A DNA stretch of 64,000 nucleotides from Pararhizobium sp. GTDB lineage: Bacteria; Pseudomonadota; Alphaproteobacteria; Rhizobiales; Rhizobiaceae. The stretch's first letter is position 1. Each line of letters opens with the position of its first letter. The position numbers were made by a program, and so were the translations under genes. The notes beneath the pieces are model-generated. The model was not told the DNA's origin. It worked only from the letters and a program-made list of their open reading frames with translations, and searched no databases. The DNA lies in NCBI GenBank assembly GCA_030655075.1, contig JAURWE010000024.1, positions 1 through 64,000 of the forward strand, written 5' to 3'. This document shows positions 1-8,591 of this stretch, one piece after another.

Positions 1-429
1 CGGACAAAGGCCCACGTCCTGCCTCCACCCTCAGCACCGGCCCCACCTGACCACGACGCCTCGTGGTGTAACCGGGATGGGACGCAGGCATTATAGGCAC
101 AGGTTTTGGGAGCGGGGAAAATAGAGGCGTGGTTTTGTTGATTTGATTGGATTTTATACCCTCCGGCATCCCCGTTATTTGTATGGATCACTGGCTTTGG
201 AGCAGGCTTCTATCGCAGCTTTGGAGCAAGCTCGCGCCCCTCTATCACTCCGGGACATCTCCCCCACATGGGGGGAGATTGCCATCAGCTGTTGTGCTCA
301 CACCAAAAAGATGCCGACGAAAATGAGCGGAATGGGCACCGGCCAATCTCCCCCCTTGAGGGGGAGATGTCCCCAATGGACAGAGGTGGGGTGAAGCCTC
401 TCCAAAGACGCGGAGGTTAAAGAAAACCC
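1..429. other. Non-coding left edge upstream limit of recN
   Basis: No credible gene was found here. Apparent open frames run through palindromic repeat sequence and lack ribosome-binding sites. A small inverted repeat (ACCACGA/TCGTGGT) lies at about 50-67, and the phrase CTTTGGAGCA occurs twice between about 195 and 230. The main structure is the dispersed palindromic element at 254-393, listed separately. The stretch lies 3' of recN, so a recN terminator might be expected, but no hairpin followed by a T-run is obvious. Confidence 0.6.
254..393. repeat. Palindromic intergenic repeat, copy 1
   Basis: Two GC-rich hairpins flank a spacer. The left one is ATCTCCCCC/GGGGGAGAT (257-279) and the right one is ATCTCCCCCC/GGGGGAGAT (346-368), followed by a tail ending GACAGAGG-TGGGGTG. 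The same architecture, with a shorter spacer, recurs at 9845-9952. Two similar copies in non-coding gaps of one window indicate a dispersed, probably non-autonomous, palindromic element of the kind common in Rhizobiaceae intergenic DNA. No coding capacity is evident. Confidence 0.75.
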
Positions 430-2103
430 TCAAACAGTCCCGCTGAGCAACCGCGCCGCAGCCGCCCTCGCCTCGTCGGTGATCGAGGCACCGGCCAGCA
501 TGCGGGCGATTTCCTCGCGGCGGTCGGCGTCATTCATGCGGGTGACGCGGGTGGCGATGGTCTCATTGTCCTTGCCCGAGGGACCCTTGGAGATCAGAAG
601 ATGCGTGGCGGCCCGGGCGGCGACCTGGGGGGCGTGGGTGACGGAAAGCACCTGCACCGTGCCGGACAGGCGCTTCAGCCGCTGGCCGATGGCATCGGCC
701 ACCGCACCACCGACGCCGGTGTCGATTTCGTCAAAAACCAGGGTCGGCGCCGAGCCGCGATCGGCAAGCGCCACTTTCAGCGCCAGGAGGAAACGCGACA
801 GCTCGCCGCCGGAGGCGACTTTCATGATCGGGCCTGCACGGGTGCCGGGATTGGTCTGGACGTGGAATTCGACCGTATCGATGCCGTTTTCGCTGGCCTG
901 CGCCGCATCGCTCATCACTGCGGCCATGAAGCGGGCGCGCTCGAGTTTGAGCGCCGGAAGCTCGGCCATGACCGCCTGCGACAAAGCGTCGGCTGCATGA
1001 TGGCGCTTGGCCGACAGCGACCCGGCAGCAGCATCGAAGGCAGCCCGGGTTTCGTTGAGGCGCGTCACCATATGCGCCAGCTTCTCCTCGCCGGCGTCGA
1101 GTTCGGCCAGTTCGGCGATCATGCGCACGGCAAGGGCCGGAAGTTCGGTCACCGGCACGGAATATTTGCGCGCCGCAGCCCGGAGTGCAAACAGGCGCTC
1201 CTCGACCCGTTCCAGCTCGCGCGGATCGTATTCGGTCTTGCGAAGGGCGGCCTCGACTTCCATCTGCGCGTTCGACAGCTGGTCGAGCGCCGCATCGAGA
1301 AGCGCCACCGTGTCTTCGAGCAGGCCCGGTGCCTCATGGCTCTTGCGCTCCAGACGGCGCACCAGCGAGGCGATCATCGGCACCGGCGATGCGTTGCCGT
1401 TCAAAAATTCGCTGGCCTCGTTGATGTCGCCGGCGATGCGCTCGGCCTTCATCATCTGGCCGCGCCGGTCGGCAAGCTCGTCCTCTTCGCCGTCCTGCGG
1501 CGACAACACTTCGAGCTCATCGACGGAGGCCCGCAGATAATCCGCCTCGCGCGCCGCCGCCTCGACCTTTTCGCGGTGGCGCTTCAGCGTGCGCTCGGCA
1601 TCCTTCCAGAGGCGGTAGGCACCGGAGACGTCAAGCGCCTCTTCCGTGAGCCCAGCAAAGGCATCGAGCAGCGTGCGATGCGCGTCGGTATCGACGAGCG
1701 CGCGATCGTCGTGCTGGCCGTGGATTTCGACCAGAAGCTGGCCGGCCTGCCGCATCAGCTGGACGCTGACGGCCTGATCGTTGACATAGGCGCGGGTGCG
1801 GCCGTCGGCCGACTGGACGCGGCGAAAGATCAGGTCGCCATCGTCGTCGATGCTGTTTTCGCGCAACAGCAGCCGGGCGGCATGCTCCATGCCGACATCG
1901 AAGACGGCGGTCACATGCCCCTTGTCCTCGCCATGGCGCACCAGCGAGCCATCGCCACGCCCGCCAAGGGCGAGCGACAGACTGTCGAGAAGAATGGATT
2001 TGCCCGCACCGGTCTCGCCGGTGAGCACGGAAAGGCCGGTCTCGAAGTTCAGATCAAGCCGTTCGATCAGGACGATATCGCGGATCGATAGCTGTGACAG
2101 CAT
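430..2103 (-). CDS. recN: DNA repair protein RecN
   Basis: RecN is an SMC-like ATPase that acts early in recombinational repair of double-strand breaks. The 557-residue product is full family length. It begins MLSQLSIRDI and has a Walker A motif GETGAGKS at residues 29-36. A long alpha-helical, coiled-coil-like middle is followed by the ABC signature ASGGELSRF and a Walker B DEIDTG near the C-terminus. It starts 11 bp after the bamD stop codon on the same strand, so it probably shares the bamD transcript. This bamD-recN pairing after lpxC is typical of rhizobia. Confidence 0.96.
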   Translation of the reverse strand: MLSQLSIRDIVLIERLDLNFETGLSVLTGETGAGKSILLDSLSLALGGRGDGSLVRHGEDKGHVTAVFDVGMEHAARLLLRENSIDDDGDLIFRRVQSADGRTRAYVNDQAVSVQLMRQAGQLLVEIHGQHDDRALVDTDAHRTLLDAFAGLTEEALDVSGAYRLWKDAERTLKRHREKVEAAAREADYLRASVDELEVLSPQDGEEDELADRRGQMMKAERIAGDINEASEFLNGNASPVPMIASLVRRLERKSHEAPGLLEDTVALLDAALDQLSNAQMEVEAALRKTEYDPRELERVEERLFALRAAARKYSVPVTELPALAVRMIAELAELDAGEEKLAHMVTRLNETRAAFDAAAGSLSAKRHHAADALSQAVMAELPALKLERARFMAAVMSDAAQASENGIDTVEFHVQTNPGTRAGPIMKVASGGELSRFLLALKVALADRGSAPTLVFDEIDTGVGGAVADAIGQRLKRLSGTVQVLSVTHAPQVAARAATHLLISKGPSGKDNETIATRVTRMNDADRREEIARMLAGASITDEARAAAARLLSGTV

Positions 2104-2114
2104 GCCTTATGCGC

Positions 2115-2957
2115 TCACACGCCCAGAAGCTTTTTGCCCGCGCGGGAAATCCACGAACCAGAATTTTCGCGAGGCTCGAGCCCGTTGGTCTGCAGCAGCT
2201 TGTAGCTGTCGGCATACCACTGACTGTCCGGGTAATTGTGGCCGAGAACGGCAGCGGCCGTCTGGGCTTCGCTCTGCAGGCCCATCGCATAATAGGCCTC
2301 GACAAGGCGGGCCAGCGATTCTTCGACCTGATTGGTGTTCGGGTAGCGTTCGACCACCGAGCGGAAGCGGGTCACGGCGGCAAGGTATTCCTTGCGCTCG
2401 AGATAATAGCGGCCGATCTGCATTTCCTTGCCGGCCAGCTGATCGCGGGCAAAGCGCAGCTTCTGCTGGGCGTCCTCGACATATTCCGAATTGGGATATT
2501 TATCGATCAGCGCCTGCATCGCCTCGATCGTCTTGGCCGAAGCGCGCTGGTCCTGCGTCACCGACGGGATCTGCTTAGAATAGGCCAGACCGACGATGTA
2601 CTGCGCATAGGCCGCATCGTCGGATTCCGGATAGAGGCCGAGATAGCGGTTGCCCGCCGAAATCGCCTCTTCGTACTGCCCCTGCCGGTAGCGCACGAAG
2701 GCGTTCATCACCAGCGCCTTGCGGGCATATTCGGAGAACGGATGCTGGCGGTCGATGGCGTCGAACTTGCGTCCCGCCTCGGTCACCTCACCGGCGTTCA
2801 GGTTGGCAAGACCCTGATTGTAGAGAACATCCGGCGGGTCTGTTTCGACCGTCAGCTTGGTGATGTCGATATCGGGATCGGAAGCGCAGGACGACAGCAG
2901 CGAACCGCCCGTTCCAACCGCGAACGCGAGCAGCAGCATATGCGCCGTTTTCTTCAT
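2115..2957 (-). CDS. bamD: Outer membrane assembly lipoprotein BamD
   Basis: BamD is the essential lipoprotein of the BAM machine, which inserts beta-barrel proteins in the outer membrane. The chosen ATG gives a 280-residue product starting MKKTAHMLLL, with a lipoprotein signal whose lipobox LLSSC places the acylated Cys at residue 24. An in-frame start 42 bp upstream would put extra residues before the signal and is unlikely. The body is a run of TPR-like helices with NPGE/NAG-type turns, such as LYNQGLANLNAGEVTEAGRK. Length and order fit the ComL/YfiO family. It lies between lpxC and recN. Confidence 0.94.
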   Translation of the reverse strand: MKKTAHMLLLAFAVGTGGSLLSSCASDPDIDITKLTVETDPPDVLYNQGLANLNAGEVTEAGRKFDAIDRQHPFSEYARKALVMNAFVRYRQGQYEEAISAGNRYLGLYPESDDAAYAQYIVGLAYSKQIPSVTQDQRASAKTIEAMQALIDKYPNSEYVEDAQQKLRFARDQLAGKEMQIGRYYLERKEYLAAVTRFRSVVERYPNTNQVEESLARLVEAYYAMGLQSEAQTAAAVLGHNYPDSQWYADSYKLLQTNGLEPRENSGSWISRAGKKLLGV

Positions 2958-3147
2958 ACCAACCGAACCTGCAAAAACCATAGGACAATCCCAAACCAAG
3001 CAGCAGCACGACCGCCGCAGCCTATCAATCGGTTTCTAGCCACAAAAGCAACAAGAGAGCAACGTCATGATCACGCATTAGCGCAATTTTGTGGCAACAC
3101 GCCCAAGAGCGGTTTATCGAACAAGAGCGGTTCTTCCAAACGGACAA

Positions 3148-3165
3148 GGCCGCCCACCGGCGGCC
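3148..3165 (-). terminator. Possible terminator after lpxC
   Basis: GGCCGCC and GGCGGCC form a 7-bp GC stem with a 4-nt loop about 30 bp beyond the lpxC stop codon. The minus-strand continuation is TTGTCCGTTT, not an uninterrupted T-run, so an intrinsic terminator is only a possibility. Confidence 0.4.
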
Positions 3166-3196
3166 AGGATTGTTTTTGTACGAGCCGCTCTTCGAA

Positions 3197-4153
3197 TCAC
3201 GCAGACCAGGGTGCAAATTCCGGCGCGTAGACCGGGATCAGATCACGGGCCGCAGCCCGCTGGCGCGGCGACGAGGTCTCGACAACCTCATAGGCGCTGC
3301 GATCGTCCAGAAGCGCCTTCAGCGCATAGGCGTTCATCTTGTGGCCGCCGCGATAGGAGCGGTAGCAACCAATAAAGGGTGCACCGGCCAAAGCCAGGTC
3401 GCCGACGGCGTCGAGCGTCTTGTGACGGACGAACTCGTCCTTGGCGTACCGCAGGCCTTCGACGTTGATCACCGTGTGGTCGTCGGAGATGACGACGGAA
3501 TTTTCAAGCGACGAACCGAGCGCGTGGCCCGACGCCCACAGGCGCTCGACATCGCGCATGAAGCCGAAGGTGCGGGCCCGCGACAGCTCGTTGCGGAAGG
3601 TCGCAGCATTGAGATCGCCCTTCCAGGACTGGCGGCCGATCAGCGGCGTTTCGAAATCGATCTCGACCTCGAAGCGCGTGCCGGCATAGGGCGTGAACTC
3701 GGCCCAGGAGGAGCCTGCCTCGATGCGCACCGGCTTGATGATGCGAATGTAGCGGCGCTTGACGCCGAGCGTGACGATACCGGCCTGTTCGATGGCGTCG
3801 ATGAACGGTGCCGAGCTGCCGTCCATGATCGGCATTTCAGCCCCTTGGACCTCGATCGTCAGATTGTCGATGCCGAGCGCATAAAGCGCGGCCATGACAT
3901 GTTCGATGGTGGCGATGGAACGCGACGGCGTGAAACCGAGCACCGTGCACAGATCCGTATTGCCGACCTGCGAGGAGACCGCCTTGAATTCGACAACGTC
4001 ACCGTTTTCATAGAGGCGCTGGAAGACGATGCCGGCATCGGCGTCGGCCGGGTTGAAGGTGATGTTGACCTCGGCACCGGAGTGGACGCCGGTTCCCGAC
4101 AGGGAGATCGGGTTGGCGATGGTCGTCTGGAACCCGAGAAGGCCGATGGTCAT
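3197..4153 (-). CDS. lpxC: UDP-3-O-acyl-N-acetylglucosamine deacetylase LpxC
   Basis: LpxC is a zinc amidase that catalyses the committed step of lipid A synthesis in the cytosol. The start at 4153 gives 318 residues beginning MTIGLLGFQTT; upstream in-frame residues look non-coding. The family zinc and catalytic motifs are present: EHVMAALYALGIDN (zinc His), HKTLDAVGD (His and Asp) and GHKMNAYALKALL (catalytic His). The sequence TGVHSGA near the N-terminus is also typical. A terminator-like hairpin follows ftsZ upstream, and a CtrA-type box lies about 250 bp upstream, so it is probably transcribed separately from ftsZ. Confidence 0.97.
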   Translation of the reverse strand: MTIGLLGFQTTIANPISLSGTGVHSGAEVNITFNPADADAGIVFQRLYENGDVVEFKAVSSQVGNTDLCTVLGFTPSRSIATIEHVMAALYALGIDNLTIEVQGAEMPIMDGSSAPFIDAIEQAGIVTLGVKRRYIRIIKPVRIEAGSSWAEFTPYAGTRFEVEIDFETPLIGRQSWKGDLNAATFRNELSRARTFGFMRDVERLWASGHALGSSLENSVVISDDHTVINVEGLRYAKDEFVRHKTLDAVGDLALAGAPFIGCYRSYRGGHKMNAYALKALLDDRSAYEVVETSSPRQRAAARDLIPVYAPEFAPWSA

Positions 4154-4400
4154 GCTGTTTGCCTCAATAGTCTGCCGGCGGCGGTGCCGGCCATGTTCGT
4201 CATAAAGGACCGCATGCAAAAGCCAAGGACCGAGCGCTTTTCGCTGGTCCGGCAATCCTGCATCTCAAAGATGCTGGAATCGCGTGCCTGTCCCCACAGT
4301 TCTGATCGTGAAAATAGATGGATGCAGCCGGCATTCCAAATCACTGTTTCTTTCCTATTGTTACGCTCTGAAACACGTTCGAAAACAGAAGTTTAGATGC

Positions 4401-4415
4401 TTAACAAGGGGTTAA
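4401..4415 (-). promoter_or_regulatory. Candidate CtrA box upstream of lpxC
   Basis: TTAA-N7-TTAA (TTAA CAAGGGG TTAA) is an exact match to the full CtrA recognition motif of alphaproteobacteria. It lies between the ftsZ hairpin and lpxC, about 250 bp upstream of the lpxC start. Binding is inferred only. Confidence 0.45.
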
Positions 4416-4444
4416 AAAGAAAATGCCCGGATCGCTCCGGGCAT
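4413..4444 (-). terminator. Intrinsic terminator of ftsZ
   Basis: On the minus strand ATGCCCGG-AGCGAT-CCGGGCAT forms an 8-bp stem immediately followed by TTTTCTTTTT. It lies about 27 bp past the ftsZ stop codon and separates ftsZ from lpxC. Confidence 0.85.
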
Positions 4445-4470
4445 TGACGCTTTTGAAAACCTCGAAGGGC

Positions 4471-6228
4471 TCAGTTCGACTGGCGGCGCAGGAAGGCCGG
4501 GATTTCCAGCTGGTCGTCTTCCTGCGAAGAGCGAGGCTGAGGACTGACGCGGCCCATGTCGTCGAGCTGGCTGCGGCGCGGTGCGTAGAGGCTGGCTTCC
4601 GACGACAGCGGACGGCGCTGCTGCGAGGCGGCGGCCGGTGCGCCACCGGTCATGTCGGCCGAAACGACCGGCTCTTCTTCTTCGCGGCGGCCGAGCGAAT
4701 TGGTGATTCGCTTGAGCAGGCCCATCGGACCACGCTCTTCCGGCTGCGGCGCCACATGCGAGCGGTGATCGGCTTCGGACTTCACCAGTGGCGGGAAGTC
4801 TTCGATCTTCGGCATGCGGACCGGCTCGGCATCCTGGCGGATGACCGGCGCGGCTGGCTCGACGCGCGTCTGCTGCACAGGCGCCGTGACCGGCTGCTGG
4901 TAGGACACCGGCTGCTGCAGCGGTGCAGTCGAGCGCATCATCGAGGATGGCGTTTCGACGGCATCGGCATTGGCAAACAGTTTGCTCTGCGGACGGAACG
5001 TCTCGTCGGCAACCTGCGTGGTTGCGGCCGGGACCGGACGCGACAGCGGGATCGACAGCTCATGCTCGAGTTCGGCTTCGCGGATCGCCATGGCGACCTG
5101 GTCGGCTTCGCGGGCCACAGGCTGCTGCACCGGCTGCTGGACCGCAATGGCCTGCTGCTGCACGGGAGCAGTCAGCTGGGCTGCCGGAATGGCGATGGAC
5201 GGGCGGACGATCGGCTTTGCTACCGGGCGAAAGCTCGCGGTCCTGTCGGCCACCTCCATGGCTGTCCGGTCGATACCCGTGGCGACGACCGACACGCGGA
5301 TCAGGCCTTCCAGCTCTTCGTCGAAGGTCGCGCCGAGGATGATGTTGGCATCCGGATCGACTTCCTCACGGATGCGCGTTGCCGCTTCATCGACTTCGAA
5401 CAGCGTCATGTCGCGGCCGCCGGTGATCGAGATCAGCAGCCCTTGGGCGCCCTTCATCGAGGTTTCGTCGAGCAGCGGGTTGGCGATCGCAGCTTCGGCT
5501 GCGGCCATGGCGCGGCCATCGCCGGAGGCTTCGCCGGTGCCCATCATGGCGCGGCCCATCTCGCGCATCACCGAACGGACGTCGGCGAAGTCGAGGTTGA
5601 TCAGGCCTTCCTTGACCATCAGGTCGGTGATGCAGGCAACACCCGAATAGAGCACCTGGTCGGCCATGGCGAAGGCGTCGGCAAAGGTGGTCTTGTCGTT
5701 GGCGATGCGGAACAGGTTCTGGTTCGGAATGACGATCAGCGTATCGACCGACTTCTGCAACTCGGCAATGCCCATGTCGGCAAGGCGCATGCGGCGCTGG
5801 CCTTCGAAGTGGAACGGCTTGGTGACGACGCCGACGGTCAGGATGCCCTTGTTGCGGGCGGCCTGGGCCACGACCGGAGCAGCACCAGTGCCGGTGCCGC
5901 CGCCCATGCCTGCGGTGACGAAGCACATGTGGGTGCCGTTCAGGTGATCAATGATCTCGTCGATGCACTCTTCTGCAGCGGCGCGGCCGACTTCCGGCTG
6001 CGATCCGGCGCCGAGACCTTCGGTCACGGCAACACCCATCTGGATGATCCGCTCGGCCTTGGTCATGGTCAGCGCCTGGGCATCGGTGTTGGCAACCACG
6101 AAATCAACGCCCTGAAGGCCGGCGGAGATCATGTTGTTGACAGCATTGCCGCCGCCGCCGCCGACACCGAAGACGGTGATGCGGGGCTTCAGCTCTGTGA
6201 TGTCCGGCTTCTGCAAGTTGATAGTCAT
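4471..6228 (-). CDS. ftsZ: Cell division GTPase FtsZ (long form)
   Basis: FtsZ is a tubulin-like GTPase that assembles the Z-ring. The 585-residue product has the nucleotide-binding glycine motifs GVGGGGGNAV (21-30) and GGGTGTG (109-115), and a complete polymerisation core to about residue 320. A long low-complexity linker rich in Pro, Gln, Ala and Val, with repeats such as QQPVQQPV, follows. The conserved C-terminal peptide LEIPAFLRRQ ends the protein and binds FtsA and other partners. The extended linker of about 250 residues is characteristic of rhizobial FtsZ1. Upstream is ftsA, with a gap of about 100 bp; a strong terminator follows. Confidence 0.98.
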   Translation of the reverse strand: MTINLQKPDITELKPRITVFGVGGGGGNAVNNMISAGLQGVDFVVANTDAQALTMTKAERIIQMGVAVTEGLGAGSQPEVGRAAAEECIDEIIDHLNGTHMCFVTAGMGGGTGTGAAPVVAQAARNKGILTVGVVTKPFHFEGQRRMRLADMGIAELQKSVDTLIVIPNQNLFRIANDKTTFADAFAMADQVLYSGVACITDLMVKEGLINLDFADVRSVMREMGRAMMGTGEASGDGRAMAAAEAAIANPLLDETSMKGAQGLLISITGGRDMTLFEVDEAATRIREEVDPDANIILGATFDEELEGLIRVSVVATGIDRTAMEVADRTASFRPVAKPIVRPSIAIPAAQLTAPVQQQAIAVQQPVQQPVAREADQVAMAIREAELEHELSIPLSRPVPAATTQVADETFRPQSKLFANADAVETPSSMMRSTAPLQQPVSYQQPVTAPVQQTRVEPAAPVIRQDAEPVRMPKIEDFPPLVKSEADHRSHVAPQPEERGPMGLLKRITNSLGRREEEEPVVSADMTGGAPAAASQQRRPLSSEASLYAPRRSQLDDMGRVSPQPRSSQEDDQLEIPAFLRRQSN

Positions 6229-6330
6229 GGTATCCGTTCCTTTTTAGCTTCTGGCCGTCTCGCCGCACGGCCAAGTGTCACTCATTTACCCAACACGTCT
6301 GTCACCGGCATCAAAGCCGCTGCGGCGTGC

Positions 6331-7662
6331 TCAAAAGCTTTCCTTGAGCCACTGGCCCATACGGGCCATGCGGCTGTTGTTGCCACCGAACGACGAGAGC
6401 AGACCGCCCTGCGCCGCATGTGTTTCCATCTCCGCAACCTGCGGATAGATCATCAGGCCAACGGCCGTCGAAAAGGCCGGGCCCTTGGCCGCCGTCGGCA
6501 GGCCGGACACGCCGAGCGGGCGGCCGATGCGGACGTTGCGGGCAAGAATGCGGCGTGCGCATTCCGGCAGGCCGGTCAGCTGGCTGGCGCCACCCGTCAA
6601 AACGATTCGTTTGCCGACGATGGGGCTGAAGCCCGAACGCTGGATGCGGTCGCGGATCAGTTCCATTGTCTCTTCGATGCGGGCGCGCACGATCCGCGAC
6701 ACCAGCGCACGCGGCACATGGGTCGGCTGGTCGCGCTCGTCCTCGCCGATCGGCGGAACCGAGACAATGTCGCGCTCGTCGCCGCTGTTCGGCAGGGCCG
6801 AGCCGTGCACGACCTTCAGACGCTCGGCATCCTCGATCCGGGTCGAAAGACCGCGCGCCAGATCGGTCGTCACGTGATGACCGCCGAGATTGACGGCATC
6901 GGCATGCACCAGCTTGCCCTCGGCAAAGACCGAGATCGTCGTGGTGCCACCGCCCATGTCGATGGCGGCGCAGCCGAGTTCGACCTCGTCGTCGACCAGA
7001 GCCGCAAGGCCGCTGGCATAAGGCGTGGCCACCATGCCCTCGACGGACAGATGTGCCCGATTGATGCACAGTTCGAGATTCTTGAGCGCCGAGCGTTCGG
7101 CCGTCAGCACGTGCATGTCGACGCCGAGAACGTCGCCATACATGGCCAGCGGATCGCGGATGCCGCGTTCGCCGTCGAGCGAGAAGCCGGTGGGCAACGA
7201 GTGCAGGATCGCCCGGTCCTGACGCAGCGACTGCTGGCCGGCCGAGAGCAGAACCTTGCGCAGGTCGGCCGCCTCGACTTCCTGGCCGCCGAGATCGATC
7301 GTGGCGGTGTAGATGTCGCTCTGCAGGCGCCCGGCAGACACGTTGACGATCAGGCTGTCGATGGTGAGGCCGGCCATGCGCTCGGCCGCATCCACCGCCA
7401 ACCGCACAACGCTTTCGGTGGCGTCGAGATCGGTGATGACGCCGTTCTTCATGCCGCGCGACTTGTGGTGGCCGATGCCGATGATCTCGATATGGTGCGT
7501 GCGGCCCGGCAGGATCTGGCTTTCCTCGCGCGGCGTCAGCCGCCCGATCATGCAGACGATCTTGGTGGAGCCGATGTCGAGCACCGAAACGATATGCGAC
7601 CGCTTCGAGGGAAGCGGCTTCAGACGCGGCAGACCGAACTGGGACGATCCGAACAGGTTCAT
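6331..7662 (-). CDS. ftsA: Cell division protein FtsA
   Basis: FtsA is an actin-family ATPase that tethers FtsZ to the membrane and recruits later division proteins. The 443-residue product has the phosphate-1 motif SVLDIGSTK near residue 30, the FtsA-specific 1C subdomain and an AIDMGGGTT phosphate-2 motif. The C-terminal amphipathic end is MARMGQWLKESF, the expected membrane-targeting sequence. Its ATG overlaps the ftsQ stop codon by 4 bp (ATGA), indicating translational coupling. Confidence 0.97.
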   Translation of the reverse strand: MNLFGSSQFGLPRLKPLPSKRSHIVSVLDIGSTKIVCMIGRLTPREESQILPGRTHHIEIIGIGHHKSRGMKNGVITDLDATESVVRLAVDAAERMAGLTIDSLIVNVSAGRLQSDIYTATIDLGGQEVEAADLRKVLLSAGQQSLRQDRAILHSLPTGFSLDGERGIRDPLAMYGDVLGVDMHVLTAERSALKNLELCINRAHLSVEGMVATPYASGLAALVDDEVELGCAAIDMGGGTTTISVFAEGKLVHADAVNLGGHHVTTDLARGLSTRIEDAERLKVVHGSALPNSGDERDIVSVPPIGEDERDQPTHVPRALVSRIVRARIEETMELIRDRIQRSGFSPIVGKRIVLTGGASQLTGLPECARRILARNVRIGRPLGVSGLPTAAKGPAFSTAVGLMIYPQVAEMETHAAQGGLLSSFGGNNSRMARMGQWLKESF

Positions 7663-8591
7663 GTACGCTTCTCCGCCGCCTTCAGCATTTTGGTCCTGTC
7701 CTTGAGAACGGCTTCACGCCGCGCAACCGCTTCCTGCGTCAGTTGAACGCTGGTCCTGTCGGCAAGCCGGAGATCCACCGCAGCGATGTCGCGCTCGAGG
7801 ATGTTCTGTTCCAGCTGCATCACCGACAGGGTCTGCATGGCGCGGGCGACATTGTATTCCGGCAGCTTGACCACGACGCCATTGTCGAGGCGCAGGTCCC
7901 AGCGGCGGCCGGCGACGCGGATATAGGCCTTCACGCGCTCCTTGATTTCCGGCCAGGTGGAAAACTGTCCGTCGAAATCGGCAGCCGCCGTTTCGGCATC
8001 GCGGCCGACAAACAGCGGCAGGTTGGAAAACTTGTTGTCGACCAGCGGCGCGATGACGCTGCCGTTCTTCTCGATCAGCGACACTTCGGTGCCGTGCTGC
8101 CAGATCGCAAAGGCCTTGCGCTCCGTCAGTTGCACTTCGATCGTGCCCGGATAGATCTTGCGAACCGCGACATCCTGAACCCAGGGCAATTCAGCCAGGG
8201 CCTTGCGGGCAGCGGCAACGTCAAGCGCCACCAGCGAGGTCGTACCGTCGAGGCCAAGCTGCTGCAGGATGTCGATCTCCGAGGTCTCGACATTGCCGGA
8301 GACCTTGACGTCCTCAATGGCGAAGCCGGCGGCGGTCGTCGTCGTCTGGGCGAAATCCTGCGAATGGCCGCCGAGCGACATGCCGTAGAAACCCGTGGCG
8401 GCGAAAAATGCGATGGCCGAAACCGTGCCGGTGTGGCGGGCGATGTGGACCCGGCCCGTGCCGAGGCTGACGAGCAGGCGCACGGCGCGGCGCAGCGGAC
8501 GCGGCAGCACGAACAGGCCTTCGCCCTCGCCTTGTCCGACATCCTGCAGATGGCGCGGTCTTTTGGACTTTTTGCCGATCAGCGCAAACAC
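7659..8591 (-). CDS. ftsQ: Cell division protein FtsQ
   Basis: FtsQ is a bitopic divisome protein linking early and late division proteins. I prefer a GTG start at 8591 because GGAGGA lies about 6 nt upstream, giving about 310 residues that begin FALIGKKSKRPR after the initiator. A GTG at 8612 is the alternative. A basic cytoplasmic N-terminus is followed by one membrane segment (AIAFFAATGFYGM), then a POTRA domain (FAIEDVKVSGNVETSEIDIL) and the FtsQ domain. Its start overlaps the ddl 3' end by about 13 bp and its stop overlaps ftsA, so translation is tightly coupled. Confidence 0.94.
   Translation of the reverse strand: MFALIGKKSKRPRHLQDVGQGEGEGLFVLPRPLRRAVRLLVSLGTGRVHIARHTGTVSAIAFFAATGFYGMSLGGHSQDFAQTTTTAAGFAIEDVKVSGNVETSEIDILQQLGLDGTTSLVALDVAAARKALAELPWVQDVAVRKIYPGTIEVQLTERKAFAIWQHGTEVSLIEKNGSVIAPLVDNKFSNLPLFVGRDAETAAADFDGQFSTWPEIKERVKAYIRVAGRRWDLRLDNGVVVKLPEYNVARAMQTLSVMQLEQNILERDIAAVDLRLADRTSVQLTQEAVARREAVLKDRTKMLKAAEKRT

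Noticed and set aside
143..394. 83-codon plus-strand frame at the left edge
   Set aside because: It is made largely of the palindromic repeat, has no ribosome-binding site and has no recognisable domain.
4423..7746. Very long plus-strand open frame (over 1000 codons) opposite ftsZ, ftsA and ftsQ
   Set aside because: It is antisense to three well-supported division genes, is rich in Arg, His, Gly and Asp as expected of an antisense frame in GC-rich DNA, and shows no domain.
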